Of a stretch of DNA of 64,000 nt, positions 50,505 through 59,971 are shown one piece after another. Made by a program: the position numbers and the translations under genes. Every line of letters begins with the position of its first letter. The first letter of the stretch is position 1. The notes under the pieces are model-generated. The model saw only the letters and a list, made by a program, of their open reading frames with translations, was not told the origin of the DNA and searched no databases. Origin of the DNA: Pseudarthrobacter sp. NIBRBAC000502770 (GTDB lineage Bacteria; Actinomycetota; Actinomycetes; Actinomycetales; Micrococcaceae); the NCBI RefSeq assembly GCF_006517815.1, contig NZ_CP041198.1, forward strand, positions 1,550,001 to 1,614,000, in the 5' to 3' direction.

Positions 50505-51563
50505 TCAGCCCGCGATCAGGAAGGCGGCCGCCAGGCCCAGTACGGCAATCAGGAGCCAGGACGCCAGCGCAGCCAGGAGCGCCTGGCCTCCCGTATGCAG
50601 CAGCGTGCGGATCCGCACCGCCGATCCCAGTCCGAACAGGGCCGCCCCCAGGAGGACGTCCTGCAGCATGGCCCCGATCTCCAGCCAGGCAGGAGCCAGC
50701 CAGCCGGAGGAGCGCAGGGCCACCATCGCCACAAAGCCCAGCACGAACACCGGCACCACCGGCGGCATCTTGGAGGTGGTGCCGTTGGCTGCACCCAGGG
50801 CCCGTTCACCACTCCTGTGGTGAACGCCGGCGATTGCGGCGACAGGTGCCAGCAGCAGCACGCGGGTGAGCTTGACGACGACGGCGATCGCCAGTGCGCC
50901 AGCCCCTGCGGTTTGTGCTGTGGCCACCACCTGGCCCACGTCGTGGACCGACGCCCCGGTCCAGGCCCCGAAGACCGTGGCCGTCAGCCCCAGGGGGTGG
51001 GCGATGAGGGGCAGGACACCGATGGCAAGTGTGCCGCAAAGCGTCACCAGGGCCACTGGCAGGACTGTTTCCGCATGCCGGATCCGGCGGACGGCGGCCA
51101 CGGCACCGATAGCTGATGCGCCGCAGATGGAGAACCCGGTGGCCACCAGCAGCGACGTCACGGGCGGGAGGCGGAACAGGCGGGAGATGGCATACGTGCC
51201 GCCGAAACTGGCCGCCACGACGGCCACGATCAGGACAAGGGCCAGCCACCCCAGGTCAAGGACGTCCATGATGCTGACTTTCAGCCCCAGCAGCACGATC
51301 CCGCCGCGCATCAGGTGCTTGCCGGCGAAGTCGAGCCCTGCGCGGGCGCGGCCCCCGGTCCAGCCCGCCGGGCCGGGCAGGTTGGCGGCAAGGACGCCAA
51401 GGACCACAGCCAGGGTCATCGCAGGCAACGCCGGCACGAGCCCGTGCACCAGGAACGCCACCGTAACGGCAGCCGCCGCCGTCAGCAGGCCCGGAGCCAG
51501 CCGCGCCGCCGCGGGCCGGAAACGGCCGTGGCCCGGCTCGGGGAGGCTTCTGCTGACTGGCAC
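50505..51563 (-). CDS. YeiH/UPF0324-family putative anion exporter
   Basis: 352 residues with about ten hydrophobic segments. Family text includes LMRGGIVLLGLKVSIMDVL, FSICGASAIGAVAAVRRI and ASVHDVGQVVATAQ. Members are annotated as putative sulfate exporters; experimental support is thin. Divergent from the ATP-grasp gene, with about 110 nt between. Confidence 0.88.
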   Translation of the reverse strand: MPVSRSLPEPGHGRFRPAAARLAPGLLTAAAAVTVAFLVHGLVPALPAMTLAVVLGVLAANLPGPAGWTGGRARAGLDFAGKHLMRGGIVLLGLKVSIMDVLDLGWLALVLIVAVVAASFGGTYAISRLFRLPPVTSLLVATGFSICGASAIGAVAAVRRIRHAETVLPVALVTLCGTLAIGVLPLIAHPLGLTATVFGAWTGASVHDVGQVVATAQTAGAGALAIAVVVKLTRVLLLAPVAAIAGVHHRSGERALGAANGTTSKMPPVVPVFVLGFVAMVALRSSGWLAPAWLEIGAMLQDVLLGAALFGLGSAVRIRTLLHTGGQALLAALASWLLIAVLGLAAAFLIAG

Positions 51564-51676
51564 TCACCTACTGTGCCCGACGAGGCCAGTAAAGTACGAA
51601 CCGGACTGCCGGCGACAACACGCCAGAATGGATGGCAGTAATGAACTCGAAACAAAAAGATGGTTGGCTATTGGAC

Positions 51677-53233
51677 ATGTCAGACCTATTCCAGGATTAC
51701 TCCGAGGCCGCGGGCCGCACCGGAGCGTACGACGAGATGTTCGCCCCGGGGCAACAGGCCAGGGACTCGTACGGGCAGGTGGCCGAGGCCCTCCGGAAGC
51801 TCTCCCTGGCGGACGTCAGCGCACGCGCGGACTCCATGGCCCGCACCTTCCTGGACCGCGGTGTCACGTTCGACTACGCGGGCGAGGAGCGGCCTTTCCC
51901 GCTCGACATCGTGCCCAGGGTCATCCCTGCGGCGGAGTGGGATGTCCTGGAACGCGGGGTGGCCCAGCGCGTCCGTGCCCTGGAAGCATTCCTGAACGAC
52001 GTCTACGACAAGATGACCGTGGTGTCCGACGGCGTGATTCCCCGCCAGCTCGTGACCACCAGCGCCCACTTCCACCGGCAGGTCCACGGGTTCGAACCGG
52101 CCGGCGGGGTCCGGGTGCATATCTCCGGCATCGACGTGGTCCGCGACGCAGCCGGCACCTTCCGGGTCCTGGAAGACAACGTCCGCGTTCCGTCCGGCGT
52201 CAGCTACGTGCTGGAGAACCGGCGCGCCATGGCCAAGGGCCTGCCCGAAGCGTTCGGCCAGCAGCTCATCCGGCCCGTGGAGGAATACCCCCGCCGCCTG
52301 CTCTCGGCCCTGCGCAAAACCGCGCCCGCCGGCGTGGACGATCCCACCGTCGTCGTCCTGACCCCCGGCGTCTTCAACAGCGCCTATTTCGAGCACACCC
52401 TCCTGGCCGGCCTCATGGGTGTTGAGCTGGTGGAGGGCCGGGACCTGATCTGCCGTGGAAACCGCGTGTACATGCGGACGACGGCCGGCGAGCAGCGGGT
52501 GGATGTGATCTACAAGCGCATCGACGATGACTTCCTGGACCCGCTGCAGTTCCGTTCCGACTCGATGCTCGGCTGCCCCGGCCTGGTCAACGCTGCCCGT
52601 GCCGGCGGCGTGACGATCGCCAACGCGGTAGGCAATGGCGTGGCCGACGACAAACTGGTTTACAGTTACGTGCCTGACCTGATCCGCTACTACCTCAGCG
52701 AGGAGCCCATCATCGCCAACGTGGACACCTACCGCCTCGAGGAGAAGGAAGCCCGGGAGTACACCCTGGACAACCTCGCGGAACTGGTGGTCAAGCCGGT
52801 GGACGGCTCCGGCGGGAAGGGCCTGGTCATCGGCCCGGATGCCTCCCGGGACGAACTGGACGCCCTCCGCCAGCGGATCATCTCCGATCCCCGCGGCTGG
52901 ATCGCCCAGCCGGTGCTGCAGCTCTCCACCGTTCCCACCCTTGGCGGTGACAAGTTCGGCCCCCGCCACGTGGACCTGCGGCCCTTTGCGGTGAACGACG
53001 GCGACGATGTCTGGGTGCTCCCGGGCGGCCTGACCCGCGTTGCGCTGAAGGAAGGGTCGCTGATCGTGAACTCCAGCCAGGGCGGCGGATCCAAGGACAC
53101 GTGGGTCCTGGCCGACTCGCCGCAGATGCCGGTGGAAACGGTGCCCCGCCAGTCCATCACGGTCCGCGAACGGGTCTCGGTATGGCCGGTGGAGAGCAAC
53201 TGGCGCGACCGCCAGTCGGAGCAGCAGCAGTGA
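51677..53233 (+). CDS. Circularly permuted ATP-grasp protein (DUF404/DUF407 family)
   Basis: 518 residues from ATG 51677; in-frame ATGs at 51632 and 51641 (nearer to GGATGG) are alternatives. Family markers are GAYDEMFAPG near the N-terminus, RVLEDNVRVPSGVSYVLENR (about residues 163-182) and KPVDGSGGKGLVIGP with SSQGGGSKDTWV at the end, the ATP-grasp loops in permuted order. Probably forms an amide or peptide bond using ATP; substrate unknown. First of three genes with an alpha-E protein and a transglutaminase-like protein, an arrangement repeated in many bacteria. Confidence 0.9.
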   Translation: MSDLFQDYSEAAGRTGAYDEMFAPGQQARDSYGQVAEALRKLSLADVSARADSMARTFLDRGVTFDYAGEERPFPLDIVPRVIPAAEWDVLERGVAQRVRALEAFLNDVYDKMTVVSDGVIPRQLVTTSAHFHRQVHGFEPAGGVRVHISGIDVVRDAAGTFRVLEDNVRVPSGVSYVLENRRAMAKGLPEAFGQQLIRPVEEYPRRLLSALRKTAPAGVDDPTVVVLTPGVFNSAYFEHTLLAGLMGVELVEGRDLICRGNRVYMRTTAGEQRVDVIYKRIDDDFLDPLQFRSDSMLGCPGLVNAARAGGVTIANAVGNGVADDKLVYSYVPDLIRYYLSEEPIIANVDTYRLEEKEAREYTLDNLAELVVKPVDGSGGKGLVIGPDASRDELDALRQRIISDPRGWIAQPVLQLSTVPTLGGDKFGPRHVDLRPFAVNDGDDVWVLPGGLTRVALKEGSLIVNSSQGGGSKDTWVLADSPQMPVETVPRQSITVRERVSVWPVESNWRDRQSEQQQ

Positions 53234-53308
53234 GGCCGGCACGTGAAGGCGTGGCCGGCGTCGCACATTTCTTAGACATCGTTCCGGGCGCGCAGGAGGT
53301 AGCCGCGA

Positions 53309-54235
53309 ATGCTTAGCCGTATTGCCGAGTCCCTGTTTTGGATTGGCCGCTATGTGGAGCGGGCCGACGGTACCGCCCGCATCCTGGATGTCCACCTGGA
53401 ACGCCTCAACCACCTCCCCATGGAGGAACGCAAGAGCGTGGCGCAGGAACTCCTGGCCGTCATGGGAGCCAAGCCGCAGAGCGAGGATTTCGGCCTCCCG
53501 GAACTCCTTCACGCCCTGGCGTATGACAAGACCAGCGCCACCTCGATCGCCGGTTCCCTGGGGGCTGCCCGCGAGAACGCCCGCCGTGCACGCGAGACCG
53601 TGTCCTCCGGGCTGTGGGAAAGCCTGAACACCACGTACTACGGGCTGAGCCAGCACCGGAAGGACGTGGTGGGCACCTACCGGTTCTGCAACTGGACCCT
53701 GGAGCGTACCGCGATGGTCAGCGGCCTTGCCGACACCACCGTGAGCCACGACGAGAGCTGGCTCTTCCTGGTGCTGGGGCGTTCGCTGGAGCGCGCGGAC
53801 ATGACGGCACGGATGCTTTCCACCCGGGATGTGCTCTCTGCCGGCATGTCGTGGGTGAACATGCTCCGCTGCGCCGGCGCCTATGAATCGTTTTTGCGGA
53901 CCCGGCGGGCAGCGTTTGGCGACCAGCACGCCGCCGAGTTCCTGCTCCTGGACCGGCTGTTCCCCCGGTCCATCGTTTACGCGCTGCGGGATGCGGACGA
54001 GTGCCTCGCCAAGCTGGACCCCTCCGCCCAGCGCGTGGGCTTCATCAACGATGCTCGCCGCATCGTGGGGCAGGCCCGCACCTTCCTCGAGTTCCACCGC
54101 ACTGACGACCTCATGTCCGAACTGCCCGAACACATGGAACGCGTGCAGAAGGCCGTGTCCCAGGCCTCGGACGCCATTTCCCGTAAGTACTTCAATCAGG
54201 CGGACGAACTTGCCTGGGTGGGAGAAGTGTCATGA
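53309..54235 (+). CDS. Alpha-E domain-containing protein
   Basis: 308 residues, nearly all alpha-helical. It starts LSRIAESLFWIGRYVERADGTAR, the family signature, and has repeated E-R-A-D motifs (ERADGTAR, LERADMTAR) that likely form conserved acidic/Arg sites. Function unknown; the family nearly always occurs with the permuted ATP-grasp and transglutaminase genes. It overlaps the transglutaminase start by 4 nt (ATGA), indicating coupled translation. Confidence 0.93.
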   Translation: MLSRIAESLFWIGRYVERADGTARILDVHLERLNHLPMEERKSVAQELLAVMGAKPQSEDFGLPELLHALAYDKTSATSIAGSLGAARENARRARETVSSGLWESLNTTYYGLSQHRKDVVGTYRFCNWTLERTAMVSGLADTTVSHDESWLFLVLGRSLERADMTARMLSTRDVLSAGMSWVNMLRCAGAYESFLRTRRAAFGDQHAAEFLLLDRLFPRSIVYALRDADECLAKLDPSAQRVGFINDARRIVGQARTFLEFHRTDDLMSELPEHMERVQKAVSQASDAISRKYFNQADELAWVGEVS

Positions 54236-55083
54236 CCCGGTTGAGCATCGTCCACAGGACGGCCTACAAGTACAACAAGCGGGTGACGCTGTCCTACAAC
54301 GAGGCCAGGATGACGCCGCTGACGGATTCGCAGCAGGTGGTGCTGGAGTCCGTGGTGAAGGTCTCTCCGTCGCAGGCAGCAGTAAGCACCTACCGCGACT
54401 ACTGGGGCACCCGGGTCACGGCCTTCGACATGCAGATGCCGCACGAAAACCTCGAGGTGGTTTCCAACATCACCGTCGAAGTGCACAGGGCGGAGAAGAT
54501 TCCTGCCGAGGCGGACATTGTGGGCTGGGACCAGCTGGCGTCCCCGGAAACCCTCGACGCATTCAGCGACTGGCTGCCCCAGTCCCGGCTGAGCGGGCCC
54601 GGTGAAGAAGTCCTGGGCATCATCCCGGGCGTCGTGGCAGGAAAGAACCCGCACGAGGCCGCCATGGCCGTGTTTGCCTGGATGCGCGGGGAGATGACCT
54701 ACATGTCCGGCTCCACCGCCGTCACCACCAACGCGGAGGAAGCCTGGGGCCAGCGCCAGGGGGTGTGCCAGGACTTGGCACACCTGGCCATCGGCGCGCT
54801 GCGCAGCTGCGGAATTCCGGCCCGCTACGTCTCCGGCTACCTGCACCCCCGCTCCAGCGCCGGGATCGGTGAGACCGTTGCCGGGCAATCGCATGCCTGG
54901 CTGGAATGGTGGGACGGGGACTGGCGCAGCTGGGACCCCACCAACCACAAACCTGCCGGCGACTTCCATGTCACCGTGGCCAGGGGCCGCGACTACCGCG
55001 ACGTCCCCCCGCTGAAGGGGATCCTGTCCGGGGGCGGCGGCTCGGCCTTGAAGGTCAGCGTGGAGATCACCCAGCTCGCCTGA
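54232..55083 (+). CDS. Transglutaminase-like family protein (N-terminal region plus TGc domain)
   Basis: 283 residues. The N-terminal bacterial transglutaminase-associated region (about 1-90) begins TRLSIVHRTAYKYNKRVTLSYNEARM. The catalytic triad is C179 in QGVCQDLAHL, H221 in SHAWLEWW and D235 in SWDPTNHK. Could act as a peptidase/amidase or transferase on the product of the ATP-grasp protein. No signal peptide, so cytoplasmic. Last gene of the trio and followed by a strong hairpin. Confidence 0.93.
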   Translation: MTRLSIVHRTAYKYNKRVTLSYNEARMTPLTDSQQVVLESVVKVSPSQAAVSTYRDYWGTRVTAFDMQMPHENLEVVSNITVEVHRAEKIPAEADIVGWDQLASPETLDAFSDWLPQSRLSGPGEEVLGIIPGVVAGKNPHEAAMAVFAWMRGEMTYMSGSTAVTTNAEEAWGQRQGVCQDLAHLAIGALRSCGIPARYVSGYLHPRSSAGIGETVAGQSHAWLEWWDGDWRSWDPTNHKPAGDFHVTVARGRDYRDVPPLKGILSGGGGSALKVSVEITQLA

Positions 55084-55089
55084 CGCATG

Positions 55090-55119
55090 GGGTTCCCCGG
55101 CCTCCTGGCCGGGGAACCC
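55090..55119. terminator. Bidirectional hairpin between transglutaminase and PPOX genes
   Basis: A perfect 13-bp stem (GGGTTCCCCGGCC at 55090-55102, complement 55107-55119) with loop TCCT, between convergent genes. Confidence 0.8.
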
Positions 55120-55128
55120 GCGGTCGGC

Positions 55129-55599
55129 CTATTCCTGGGATGCTTTGGCGGAACCGCTGATCTGGGTCCACCACGTCATCGGGTCCGTTACCTTGAAGCG
55201 GCGGCCCGTGACGCTGTCCGGGGTGATGCGGACGAACGCGTCCTTGCGCCCGGCCTGCCAGGGGAAGAGGTACAGGCGGGAGGTCTCCAGCACTTCCTCG
55301 GTGGCCTTGACCAGGGCAGCGGTGCCCTTGATCACCACGCTCCACGCCAGGCCCGTGTCAGGGTCCACGCCGTCCGCCTCCACCGCCACGGGGGCATCGC
55401 CGGAGGCAGCCGACAGTTTGGTTCCCTGGGCCGTCCTGAAGACCAGGGTGCCGCCGTCCACCGTGAAGTTGACCGGAAAGATGTCTGGCCTGCCCTCGAC
55501 GAGGACCGCCAGCCTTCCTACGGACACAGTCCGCAGCAGCGCCCAGCATTCGTGGTGTTCAAGTTTCTGCACTTGGGAGGAGGATGACTCGTTGCTCAT
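55129..55599 (-). CDS. Pyridoxamine 5'-phosphate oxidase-fold flavoprotein
   Basis: 156 residues. The block LEHHECWALLRTVSVGRLAVLVEGRPDIFPVNF resembles the start of PPOX/nitroreductase-like (NimA-type) proteins (split as ECWALLRTVSVGRLAV and PDIFPVNF). VIKGTAALV and the C-terminal RRFKVTDPMTWWTQ also fit. Probably binds FMN or F420; substrate unknown. Confidence 0.82.
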   Translation of the reverse strand: MSNESSSSQVQKLEHHECWALLRTVSVGRLAVLVEGRPDIFPVNFTVDGGTLVFRTAQGTKLSAASGDAPVAVEADGVDPDTGLAWSVVIKGTAALVKATEEVLETSRLYLFPWQAGRKDAFVRITPDSVTGRRFKVTDPMTWWTQISGSAKASQE

Positions 55600-55618
55600 G
55601 CCGTGAGCATACCCCGCA

Positions 55619-57070
55619 TCACCAGGGGCTGGGCTTGTAATCCTTCAGGAAGACCCCGTACTGGTCCTCACCGTTTTCACCCATGACGATCGGATCATAG
55701 ACGCGGGCCGCGCCGTCCACCAGGTCCAGGGGGGCGTGGAAGCCTTCCTCCATGAGCCGGACCTTGGTGAAGTGCGGGCGCTCGTCAGTGATCCAGCCGG
55801 TGTCCACGGCAGTCATCAGGATGCCGTCGGTGTCCAGCATCTCCTGGGCGCTGGTGCGGGTCATCATGTTCAGCGCCGCCTTGGCCATGTTGGTGTGCGG
55901 GTGCCCGGGGCCCTTGTACGCGCGGGAGAACTGCCCCTCCATGGCCGAGACGTTCACAATGTATTTGCGCCGCGCCGTGGACCGCTGCATGGCACCGCGG
56001 AGCCTGCTGACCAGCAGGAACGGTGCGGTGACGTTGCAGAGCTGCACCTCGAGCATCTCGAGGGGATCCACTTCGTCCACCACCTGCGTCCAACTGTTGA
56101 TGGTGGCAAGGTCCGGGACCAGGCCCCCGGCGTCGATCGCGGTGCCCGCGGCGATGCGCTCCAGGGAGGCAGATCCGGTGGACAGCGCCAGGGACGTGAC
56201 GGCATCGCCGGCAAGGACCGGGTGGTCGGTGACGCTGCCCGCCAGTGCCAGCGGGTGCTTGTCATGGGCATGGCCGAAGGTCAACAGTTCAGGGCCGCCA
56301 TTGGCCTGGTCCAGTGCCGCCGGAAGCGGTTCCTCCTCGGCGTCCACCAGTGGCTTGTAGGCGTTGCCGGATCGGCGCACGGTCTGGGCCGCATTATTGA
56401 TGATGATGTCCAGCGGACCGGCCTGGTCGAGGGAATCGGTCAGGGCCATGACCTGGGCAGGATCGCGCAGGTCGATGCCCACGATCCGGAGCCGGTGCAG
56501 CCACTCGCCGCTGTCTTCCATGGCGGCGAAGCGACGTGCCGCATCCTTGGGGAACCGGGTGGTGATGGTGGTGTGCGCACCGTCGCGCAGCAGCCGGAGG
56601 GCGATGTACATGCCGATCTTGGCCCGTCCTCCGGTGAGCAGGGCCCGCCGACCGGTGAGGTCGGTCCGGGCATCGCGCTTGCTGTGGCTGAACGCAGCGC
56701 ATTCCGGGCAAAGCTGGTGGTAGAAGGCGTCCACCTGGGTGTAATGCTGCTTGCAGATGTAGCAGGGGCGCGAGCGGATAAGGTGTCCCGCGATGTTCCC
56801 GGTGGCTGATGTAGCCAGCTTGTTGCCGCGGGTTTCGTCATCGATCCGGTCCGGGGCCGCGGTGGCGGTCTGGGCAATCACGGCGCGGTCAGCCTCGGCG
56901 ATGGAATCGCGCTTGGTTACCCTGCGGTGGCGCTTGACGGCCTTGAACATCTTCCCCGTGGCGCGGCGCACCGAGATGTAGTCCGGGTGCTCCTCGTCAT
57001 ACGCGTGGATGGTGTTCAGGACCTTGAGGCAGGCCTGAATGTCCTCAGGGGTCAGATCGGGGGAGCTCAT
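55619..57070 (-). CDS. Short-chain dehydrogenase with N-terminal zinc ribbon and altered active site
   Basis: 483 residues, about twice a normal SDR. Residues 1-100 are a helical extension. Residues 103-124 form a four-Cys zinc ribbon (C103-x2-C106, C121-x2-C124). From about 135 is the SDR domain: LLTGGRAKIGMYIALRL (cofactor loop), NNAAQTVRR and catalytic S375 in NVSAMEGQF. The usual catalytic Tyr is replaced: the segment PHTNMAKAALNMM has T393 four residues before K397. I recall this HTNMAKAALN signature from plant and fungal homologues, so a separate family is likely. Substrate unknown. It follows glgC after a strong terminator. Confidence 0.88.
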   Translation of the reverse strand: MSSPDLTPEDIQACLKVLNTIHAYDEEHPDYISVRRATGKMFKAVKRHRRVTKRDSIAEADRAVIAQTATAAPDRIDDETRGNKLATSATGNIAGHLIRSRPCYICKQHYTQVDAFYHQLCPECAAFSHSKRDARTDLTGRRALLTGGRAKIGMYIALRLLRDGAHTTITTRFPKDAARRFAAMEDSGEWLHRLRIVGIDLRDPAQVMALTDSLDQAGPLDIIINNAAQTVRRSGNAYKPLVDAEEEPLPAALDQANGGPELLTFGHAHDKHPLALAGSVTDHPVLAGDAVTSLALSTGSASLERIAAGTAIDAGGLVPDLATINSWTQVVDEVDPLEMLEVQLCNVTAPFLLVSRLRGAMQRSTARRKYIVNVSAMEGQFSRAYKGPGHPHTNMAKAALNMMTRTSAQEMLDTDGILMTAVDTGWITDERPHFTKVRLMEEGFHAPLDLVDGAARVYDPIVMGENGEDQYGVFLKDYKPSPW

Positions 57071-57092
57071 TGGGAAGATTTTACAGCGTGCG

Positions 57093-57132
57093 CCGCAGGC
57101 CGGGGCACCATCTCTGGTGCCCCGGCCTGCGG
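57093..57132 (-). terminator. Terminator between glgC and the zinc-ribbon SDR
   Basis: A perfect 18-bp stem (57093-57110 against 57115-57132) with a 4-nt loop, located 29 nt after the glgC stop on the minus strand. On that strand it is followed by ACGCTGTAAAATCTTCC. Confidence 0.85.
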
Positions 57133-57160
57133 GATGCCGTGGGAGGTCGTGCGTGGCGGG

Positions 57161-58570
57161 TCAGCGAAGCCGCGCGGCTGGAGCGGCCTCCGCCGCTGCG
57201 GCGGCGTGCGTGCCGGCCACCTTGTCGGCTGCCTCACGGACATCCGGGTACTGCTCTGCCGCCGCTTTGATGGCGTTGGGCAGGACGCTCAGGTGGCTCG
57301 CGGCGAGCTGCCGTTCCTGCTCACCGGGCTCCGGAACTTCCTGGCCCTTGGCGAGGACCGTGATGCCGGACTCTGTCACCTTGAATCCGCGCGACCGGTC
57401 CAGCTCGGGGTCCAGGCCGATGGCGGCTCCGGCGGGGACCTTGACGTTCTTGTCCAGGATGGCGCGGTTGATCACTGCCCCTTCACCCACCTGCACCTTG
57501 TCCATCAGCACGGAATCGATGACCCGGCCGCTGGTTGCTACATAGACGTCGTTGGACAGCACGGAGCCCTCCACGACGCCGCCGGAAATCACCACCCCGT
57601 TGGCCACGATGGAGTCCAGCGCCGTGCCCACGGTGTTGTTCTTGCCCCGGACGAACTTGGCGGGCGGGGAAATGCTCTGCCGGGTGTAGATGGGCCACTC
57701 GGAGTTGTAGAGGTTGAACACCGGCAACGGTGAAATCAGGTCCATGTGGGCGTCGTAGAAGGAGTCGATGGTGCCCACATCACGCCAGTAGGTGCGGTCG
57801 CGCTCCGTGGAACCGGGGATGTCGTTGAGGGTGAAGTCGTAGACGCCGGCCTCGCCCCTGTTGACGAAGTAGGGGATGATGTCCCCGCCCATGTCGTGCT
57901 TGGTGTCAAGGCGCTCGGCGTCAACGTGCAGCGCGGCCACCAGGGCGTCGGCGTCGAACACGTAGTTGCCCATGGAAGCCAGGAACTGTGAAGGGTCGGC
58001 GGCAAGCCCGGGGGTGCTCGAGGGCTTCTCCACGAAGGCGGCGATCTTTTGGGCGTCGTTTTGATCCACTTCGATCACGCCGAACTGGTCAGCCATGTGA
58101 AGCGGCTGCCGGACGGCCGCGACCGTGGCCTTGGCGCCGCTGCGGACGTGCTGGTCCACCATTTGGGCGAAGTCCATGCGGTACACGTGGTCCGCGCCCA
58201 CCACGACGACGATGTCGGGGTTGGCATCATGGATCAGGTTCAGGGATTGGTAGATGGCGTTGGCGCTGCCCAGGAACCAGCTCTTGCCGACGCGCTGCTG
58301 TGCGGGGACGGAGGCGACGTAGTTGCCAAGCTGCGTGGACATCCGCCAAGCTTCGGAAATATGCCGGTCGAGGCTGTGGGATTTGTATTGGGTAAGGACC
58401 ACAATCTGCAGGTAACGCGAATTCACCAGGTTGGAAATCGCAAAATCGATAAGGCGGTAGCTGCCCGCGAAAGGCACCGCGGGCTTTGCGCGGTCTGCCG
58501 TCAGTGGCATCAGTCTGTTTCCCTCGCCACCTGCGAGGACAATGGCCAGGACTTTTTTGGTCAACGGCAT
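57161..58570 (-). CDS. glgC: Glucose-1-phosphate adenylyltransferase (ADP-glucose pyrophosphorylase)
   Basis: 469 residues. Makes ADP-glucose for glycogen. Starts with the nucleotide-binding block [21 protein letters not shown], followed by [16 protein letters not shown] and VEKPSS. The C-terminal left-handed beta-helix carries [21 protein letters not shown]. An extra ~60-residue C-terminal tail ends in an Ala-rich stretch, longer than in most GlgC. Divergent from glgA with ~100 nt between, the usual actinobacterial pair. Confidence 0.96.
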   Translation of the reverse strand: MPLTKKVLAIVLAGGEGNRLMPLTADRAKPAVPFAGSYRLIDFAISNLVNSRYLQIVVLTQYKSHSLDRHISEAWRMSTQLGNYVASVPAQQRVGKSWFLGSANAIYQSLNLIHDANPDIVVVVGADHVYRMDFAQMVDQHVRSGAKATVAAVRQPLHMADQFGVIEVDQNDAQKIAAFVEKPSSTPGLAADPSQFLASMGNYVFDADALVAALHVDAERLDTKHDMGGDIIPYFVNRGEAGVYDFTLNDIPGSTERDRTYWRDVGTIDSFYDAHMDLISPLPVFNLYNSEWPIYTRQSISPPAKFVRGKNNTVGTALDSIVANGVVISGGVVEGSVLSNDVYVATSGRVIDSVLMDKVQVGEGAVINRAILDKNVKVPAGAAIGLDPELDRSRGFKVTESGITVLAKGQEVPEPGEQERQLAASHLSVLPNAIKAAAEQYPDVREAADKVAGTHAAAAAEAAPAARLR

Positions 58571-58672
58571 AATGGTCGCTCCTGTACGCCTTCGTAACTC
58601 CCCAAGACAGTCCGGTAGGCCCGGACTCCTTCACACTAGAACAGTTATGCGTGAACGACTACCTTGGGTCTT

Positions 58673-59878
58673 GTGCGAATAGACATTGTGACTAAAGAGT
58701 TCCCGCCGGAGATCTACGGTGGCGCCGGGGTGCACGTAGCCGAGTTGAGCAGGGTGCTTAGTAAGCACGTTGACCTGCAGGTTCGTGCATTCGGGGCCCC
58801 CCGGGACGCCGACTACCACGGCGCCACCGTGACGTCCTACCAGGTCCCGGAGGACCTCGGCGCGGCCAACGCGGCGGTGCAGACCCTGGGCGTGGACCTG
58901 CGCATTGTGCCGGACGTGCAGGGCGCGGACCTGGTCCATTCGCATACCTGGTACGCCAACATGGCCGGGCACCTGGCCTCGCTGCTGCACGGAATTCCGC
59001 ACGTTCTGAGCGCCCACAGCCTTGAGCCGCTCCGGCCATGGAAAGCCGAGCAGCTTGGCGGCGGCTACGCCCTCTCCTCCTGGGTGGAGAAGACGGCGTA
59101 CGAAGCGGCGGCGGCGATCATCGCCGTGTCCGAGGGCATGCGCCAGGACATCCTGCGCAGCTACCCTGACGTTGACCCGGAAAAGGTCCGCGTGGTCCAC
59201 AACGGGATCGACGTGGCCCTCTGGCAGCGTGATGAAAACGACGACGCCGTCCGTGCCCTGGGCATCGACCCGGCCAAGCCAAGCGTCGTCTTTGTGGGAA
59301 GAAACACACGGCAGAAGGGCGTTCCCTACCTCCTGCGGGCGGCAGCGAAACTGCCCGCCGATGTCCAGCTGGTGCTGTGCCTCGGCGCGGCGGACACTCC
59401 GGAACTGGCTGCGGAAACAGCGGCACTCATCGAGGAGCTGCAGAAGCAGCGCACCGGCGTGGTGCTGATTGAACGGATGCTGCCGCGCCACGAACTGATC
59501 CAGGTCCTCAGCCATGCAACGGCCTTTGCCTGCCCCTCCATCTACGAGCCGCTCGGCATCGTGAACCTTGAAGCGATGGCTTGCGGCGCCGCAGTGGTGG
59601 CCAGCGCCACCGGCGGCATCCCCGAGGTGGTCCAGCACGGTGAGACCGGGCTGCTGGTGGACCTGGAACAGGTCACCGATGGCACCGGGACGCCCCTGGA
59701 CCCGGAGAAGTTCGTTGCGGAGTTCGCGGCCGCCCTGACCGAAGTGGTATCCGATCCCGCACGCGCCCGGGCCATGGGGCAGGCAGGCCGCGAGCGCGCC
59801 GAGAAGCACTTCTCGTGGGAATCGATCACGGAAACCACCCTTGAGGTGTACCGCTCGGTGCTGCCTGCCGGAGCCTGA
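58673..59878 (+). CDS. glgA: Glycogen synthase / ADP-glucose-dependent glucosyltransferase (GT4)
   Basis: 401 residues from GTG 58673 (in-frame TTG at 58664). The family start reads RIDIVTKEFPPEIYGGAGVH. Donor-site residues are in VGRNTRQKGVPYLL and the E-x7-E motif in PSIYEPLGIVNLEAMACG. In mycobacteria the equivalent protein (GlgM) makes maltose-1-phosphate from ADP-glucose; the GT4 type here (rather than the GT5 bacterial GlgA) supports that. Divergent from glgC and followed by a strong terminator. Confidence 0.92.
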   Translation: MRIDIVTKEFPPEIYGGAGVHVAELSRVLSKHVDLQVRAFGAPRDADYHGATVTSYQVPEDLGAANAAVQTLGVDLRIVPDVQGADLVHSHTWYANMAGHLASLLHGIPHVLSAHSLEPLRPWKAEQLGGGYALSSWVEKTAYEAAAAIIAVSEGMRQDILRSYPDVDPEKVRVVHNGIDVALWQRDENDDAVRALGIDPAKPSVVFVGRNTRQKGVPYLLRAAAKLPADVQLVLCLGAADTPELAAETAALIEELQKQRTGVVLIERMLPRHELIQVLSHATAFACPSIYEPLGIVNLEAMACGAAVVASATGGIPEVVQHGETGLLVDLEQVTDGTGTPLDPEKFVAEFAAALTEVVSDPARARAMGQAGRERAEKHFSWESITETTLEVYRSVLPAGA

Positions 59879-59897
59879 GCGTCCCGGCAGTAGGCAC

Positions 59898-59942
59898 AAC
59901 GACGGCGCCGCTCCCCTTTGCCAGGGGAGCGGCGCCGTCGTT
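59898..59942. terminator. Bidirectional terminator between glgA and the acyl-CoA dehydrogenase
   Basis: A perfect 20-bp stem (59898-59917 and 59923-59942) with a 5-nt loop; the plus strand continues TTGTTTGCC. It lies between convergent genes. Confidence 0.88.
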
Positions 59943-59971
59943 GTTTGCCTTGTTCGTGGTGTCCGCCGGGA

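Noticed and set aside
59898..59942. 20-bp perfect palindrome considered as a repeat element
   Set aside because: Position 20 nt after glgA and between convergent genes, with a small loop, fits a terminator.
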